A stretch of 64,000 nucleotides of DNA from Margaritifera margaritifera. Its lineage: Eukaryota; Mollusca; Bivalvia; Unionida; Margaritiferidae. The position numbers and the translations under genes are program-made. The stretch is from the NCBI GenBank assembly GCA_029931535.1, contig JAQPZY010001581.1, positions 2,386,001 to 2,450,000 on the forward strand, read 5' to 3'. This document shows positions 61,421 to 64,000 of this stretch, in pieces (the stretch's first letter is position 1; every line of letters starts with the position of its first letter). Below the pieces are notes generated by a model. It was not told the origin of the DNA. It was given only the letters and a program-made list of their open reading frames with translations, and did not search any database.

Positions 61421-64000
61421 TATTTTATATATTTATAATACTTAATCTTACGAATTTATTCAACATTTTGCTGACATGATTCAGCTTGCTTTTGTCTCCT
61501 AACAAAAGATCACAAAGCATGGGCACAACAAGGCACACAATGCTCATAGTTGGCTTTAACACCTTTTCCAAATCCTGCTCAGAGTAAGTTTTATCACTTT
61601 TTCTAAACCTCTGTAAGTGCATTTTACAGTATTCACCAATGCAAATATTTCCGCAGATTCACCACTTCGTAACTTTATCCAAACACAAGTGTTTTTACCA
61701 AGACACATGCTAGCTGGCTTATTTAAGTGGCTATGGTATGTCTAAATGAGCAGAAATAAGCTTAGATACCGTGGTCCAAATTAACTCTGACCATCTTACA
61801 CCATAAGAGCCAGGGCCATCAGGGAGTGGACCGTCCCTCAGCGCTTTTGATGTTTTAGTGCAATTGGCTTGGACTGTGCTTTGGTCGCAAAGTGAAGATA
61901 GTATGGGTTTTAGATAATAAAATGAAGGGGCACCTGCATCCTGCTACTCCCCCTCCCACCCCACTCAACAAGAACGGGTATGATTCCCCCACCCCGACAA
62001 CTGCTCTTTGTAACCATTGATTTCCAGTTTTGTTCTCTTATGATCCATCAGAATTAGTCATCATCTCCCCATGAAGGCTTCTATTTGAATAAAATGAAAG
62101 CAGAATAGGTGAATATGTATGAACTTGAAAGTTATCTTTCAAACAAGGAAGTAACAGTATAATTGAACCTTGAGATATTTAAACGAAGTAATTTATAGCT
62201 CACTATCGATGTTTAATAGCTAGCACACTTCATGTACCCAATAAAGGTATTCTTATCTTAATTCGATACTCTTCATATAATGAAAAATATTGTTGCTGTG
62301 GTCAGTGTCAACTTTACTGAAAATGAAGAAAGGAGCTTGCCGACATTCAATTTCGAAATGGGACGTCTAATTATATGATTTATCATCGAGCAAATCAGGC
62401 AATGTTCCCTCACCTGGTTATAAACATTTTTAACTGAATCACTAAAGTATCTGTTTACAATCTTCATTTCAAATGATAAGTATGAATTATTTATTCCTCC
62501 ATTTAAGACCTTTCTCTCTAATAGCAGATACACAGACATTAAGCAAATTTTACCGTGTTTGATTGTACAACAAATTCCAACCAAACATCTGAAGTATTTT
62601 TATCAAGCCAAGTCTTCTTGAGCACCTGCTTATATTTTCATTGATACATGTCCTAAGTATAGTTTGACAGTTATATCAATGTACGTTAGCAATTATTAAT
62701 CTCCATCATGAACAAAGTCTAATCACTCATTTCCAAATGTCCATCATGTTCCTAATAATTCCGTATGAAATGTTTGCTATTCTTTACTCGTATGCTATTA
62801 ATAATGTGGCTATTTAGCAACCAAAATGAAGAAAAAAAATTGTCTTGCAACGATGAAATTTCATTTTTTGACTCACCATCTCTTTTTAAAAATCCTTTTC
62901 TATAACCACATGGAACTGTCTTTTATACCTTGATATTTATTTATTTTGATCTGGTTCTTTGAAGAACTCAACATAATTATCTGTGAAAACCGTGGATTTT
63001 AGTCCCAATCAAATCAGGACAACATTTGTAAGTAGAAATAATTTTAGGGAACCATAGCATATTTAATTTTCCATTCAAGCCATATATACAAAATGGGATT
63101 ATCATATGCCTTCAAATGTACCAAAAACAAAGCATATGCTATTCGAGTAGGAATTGATGGTGTGGTCAAAGGTCAAATGAAGGGTGTATTTTGTGTGTAG
63201 ATTTCACATTGTTCACAAATTACCGTCCCGATTAATGCATGTACAAATGAGAAAAGTACAAAAGAAGGAAGACGAATGAATAAGCTAAATTAAACAGAAT
63301 CATCACTTAACAAGACTTTAGAGAATCTTTTAACGGAAATTGAAATGAATACAGATTTAATTGCGTTATATGCAATCATTTATCATTCATGATTACCTTG
63401 TTCAGTCCTGCTAGTTCTAACAGAAACGGGTAACCACAAAATTCTTGAATGTCATGAAAATGTTGAAGTCATTTAATTTGAAAAATCATCACTCCCATAT
63501 GATACTGTGATGTGTTTTACAAGCATTCTAAACAAATTGTTTACCACTGCATCACTAGCATCTCCGTTTACCTTCACAGCAAACGACACAAAGAATGTAT
63601 TCGGTACAATCAATATATTTGTAGTTAACGTCGGTATTTCTATATGTAAAGTTTCTTCGGGATTAATCATGTTCGTGGTATATGTGGTACAATGATCTGT
63701 TGGACTTAGGTACTTAGCTACTTGCGGTGCTTGTTAGGAGTTATGTATTTACTCTACATTGCCATTTATTGTGCTGAAAAAAGAACAATAAAGGCTTGAG
63801 GTTTCAATATTTAGTGTGCTAAAAAACGACCTATCGTCTTCCGTTTATAAACGTTTGTAAGCAACATACACCCTAACACCCATCGCAAGTACAAAGAATA
63901 GGTATTCATATTTTACTTGATCATCAGAAGGCTGACAGAAATCATTAACTTTTGGTTACCTAAGCTTCTCAAGTTTGCCTTACCATCAGGATCATTTAAA
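61421..64000. other. Unassigned sequence to window end
   Basis: AT-rich except a GC-richer patch near 61800-62000. Minus-strand frames at 61425-61622, 62273-62584 (103 aa) and 63473-63670 have no recognisable domain or splice context. No exon of another gene could be supported. Confidence 0.4.

Noticed and set aside
62273..62584. 103-codon minus-strand frame
   Set aside because: No recognisable domain, no splice or promoter context, and chance frames of this size occur in 64 kb.

Overview
This is an AT-rich animal nuclear genomic window. It has (TA)n tracts, tandem satellites, many decayed transposons and classic GT-AG introns. I see no bacterial operon, rRNA or functional tRNA gene. The mix of repeats (core-repeat elements with units of about 145 bp, DIRS, Tigger-like, hAT and several non-LTR families) together with the extracellular repeat protein suggests a lophotrochozoan, most likely a mollusc. 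That assignment is an inference.

One host gene dominates. Nineteen plus-strand exons between 295 and 49546 join, with every intron phase matching, into a single reading frame of 1,322 residues that ends in TAA. The 5' end lies upstream of the window. The protein is an extracellular-type mosaic of repeated beta-sandwich, FN3-like modules. Each module has a W-x-G-F-x-D-x-x-S-G-I / Y-x-W-(A/S)-I-G half, then an A-x-N-x-A-G-L / D-x-T-P-P half. A short cysteine-rich insert sits in exon 6, a Lys-rich 21-nt microexon is exon 10, and a DUF642/galactose-binding-like domain fills the largest exon (32899-33669). I see no transmembrane segment near the C-terminus, so the product is probably secreted or matrix-associated. 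I do not recognise a named orthologue.

The introns hold most of the DNA. Intron 3 (2163-4362) contains a Tigger-like element. Intron 5 (5389-9703) contains hAT and retroelement coding remnants and a core-repeat element. Intron 9 (13195-15800) contains a 2 kb Tigger-like element with a transposase HTH remnant. The 14.8 kb intron 13 (18130-32898) carries two hAT remnants, a large palindrome, a 312-bp repeat, a second Tigger-like copy in reverse, a 38-bp minisatellite, a LINE with an ORF1 esterase-like domain, and a second RT remnant. Intron 14 (33670-39645) has two satellites of about 145-150 bp and a DIRS remnant. Intron 17 (41372-46388) has an RT fragment and a 2.8 kb minisatellite of 41-42-bp units.

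Downstream of the stop (49547-64000) no intact host gene is visible. There is a 3' UTR with a candidate poly(A) signal, a 927-bp inverted-repeat transposon with a 6-bp target duplication, a Jockey-like LINE pseudogene, a core-repeat element of 1.7 kb, another satellite of about 145 bp, an unrecognised decayed coding block on the minus strand, and unassigned sequence to the end.
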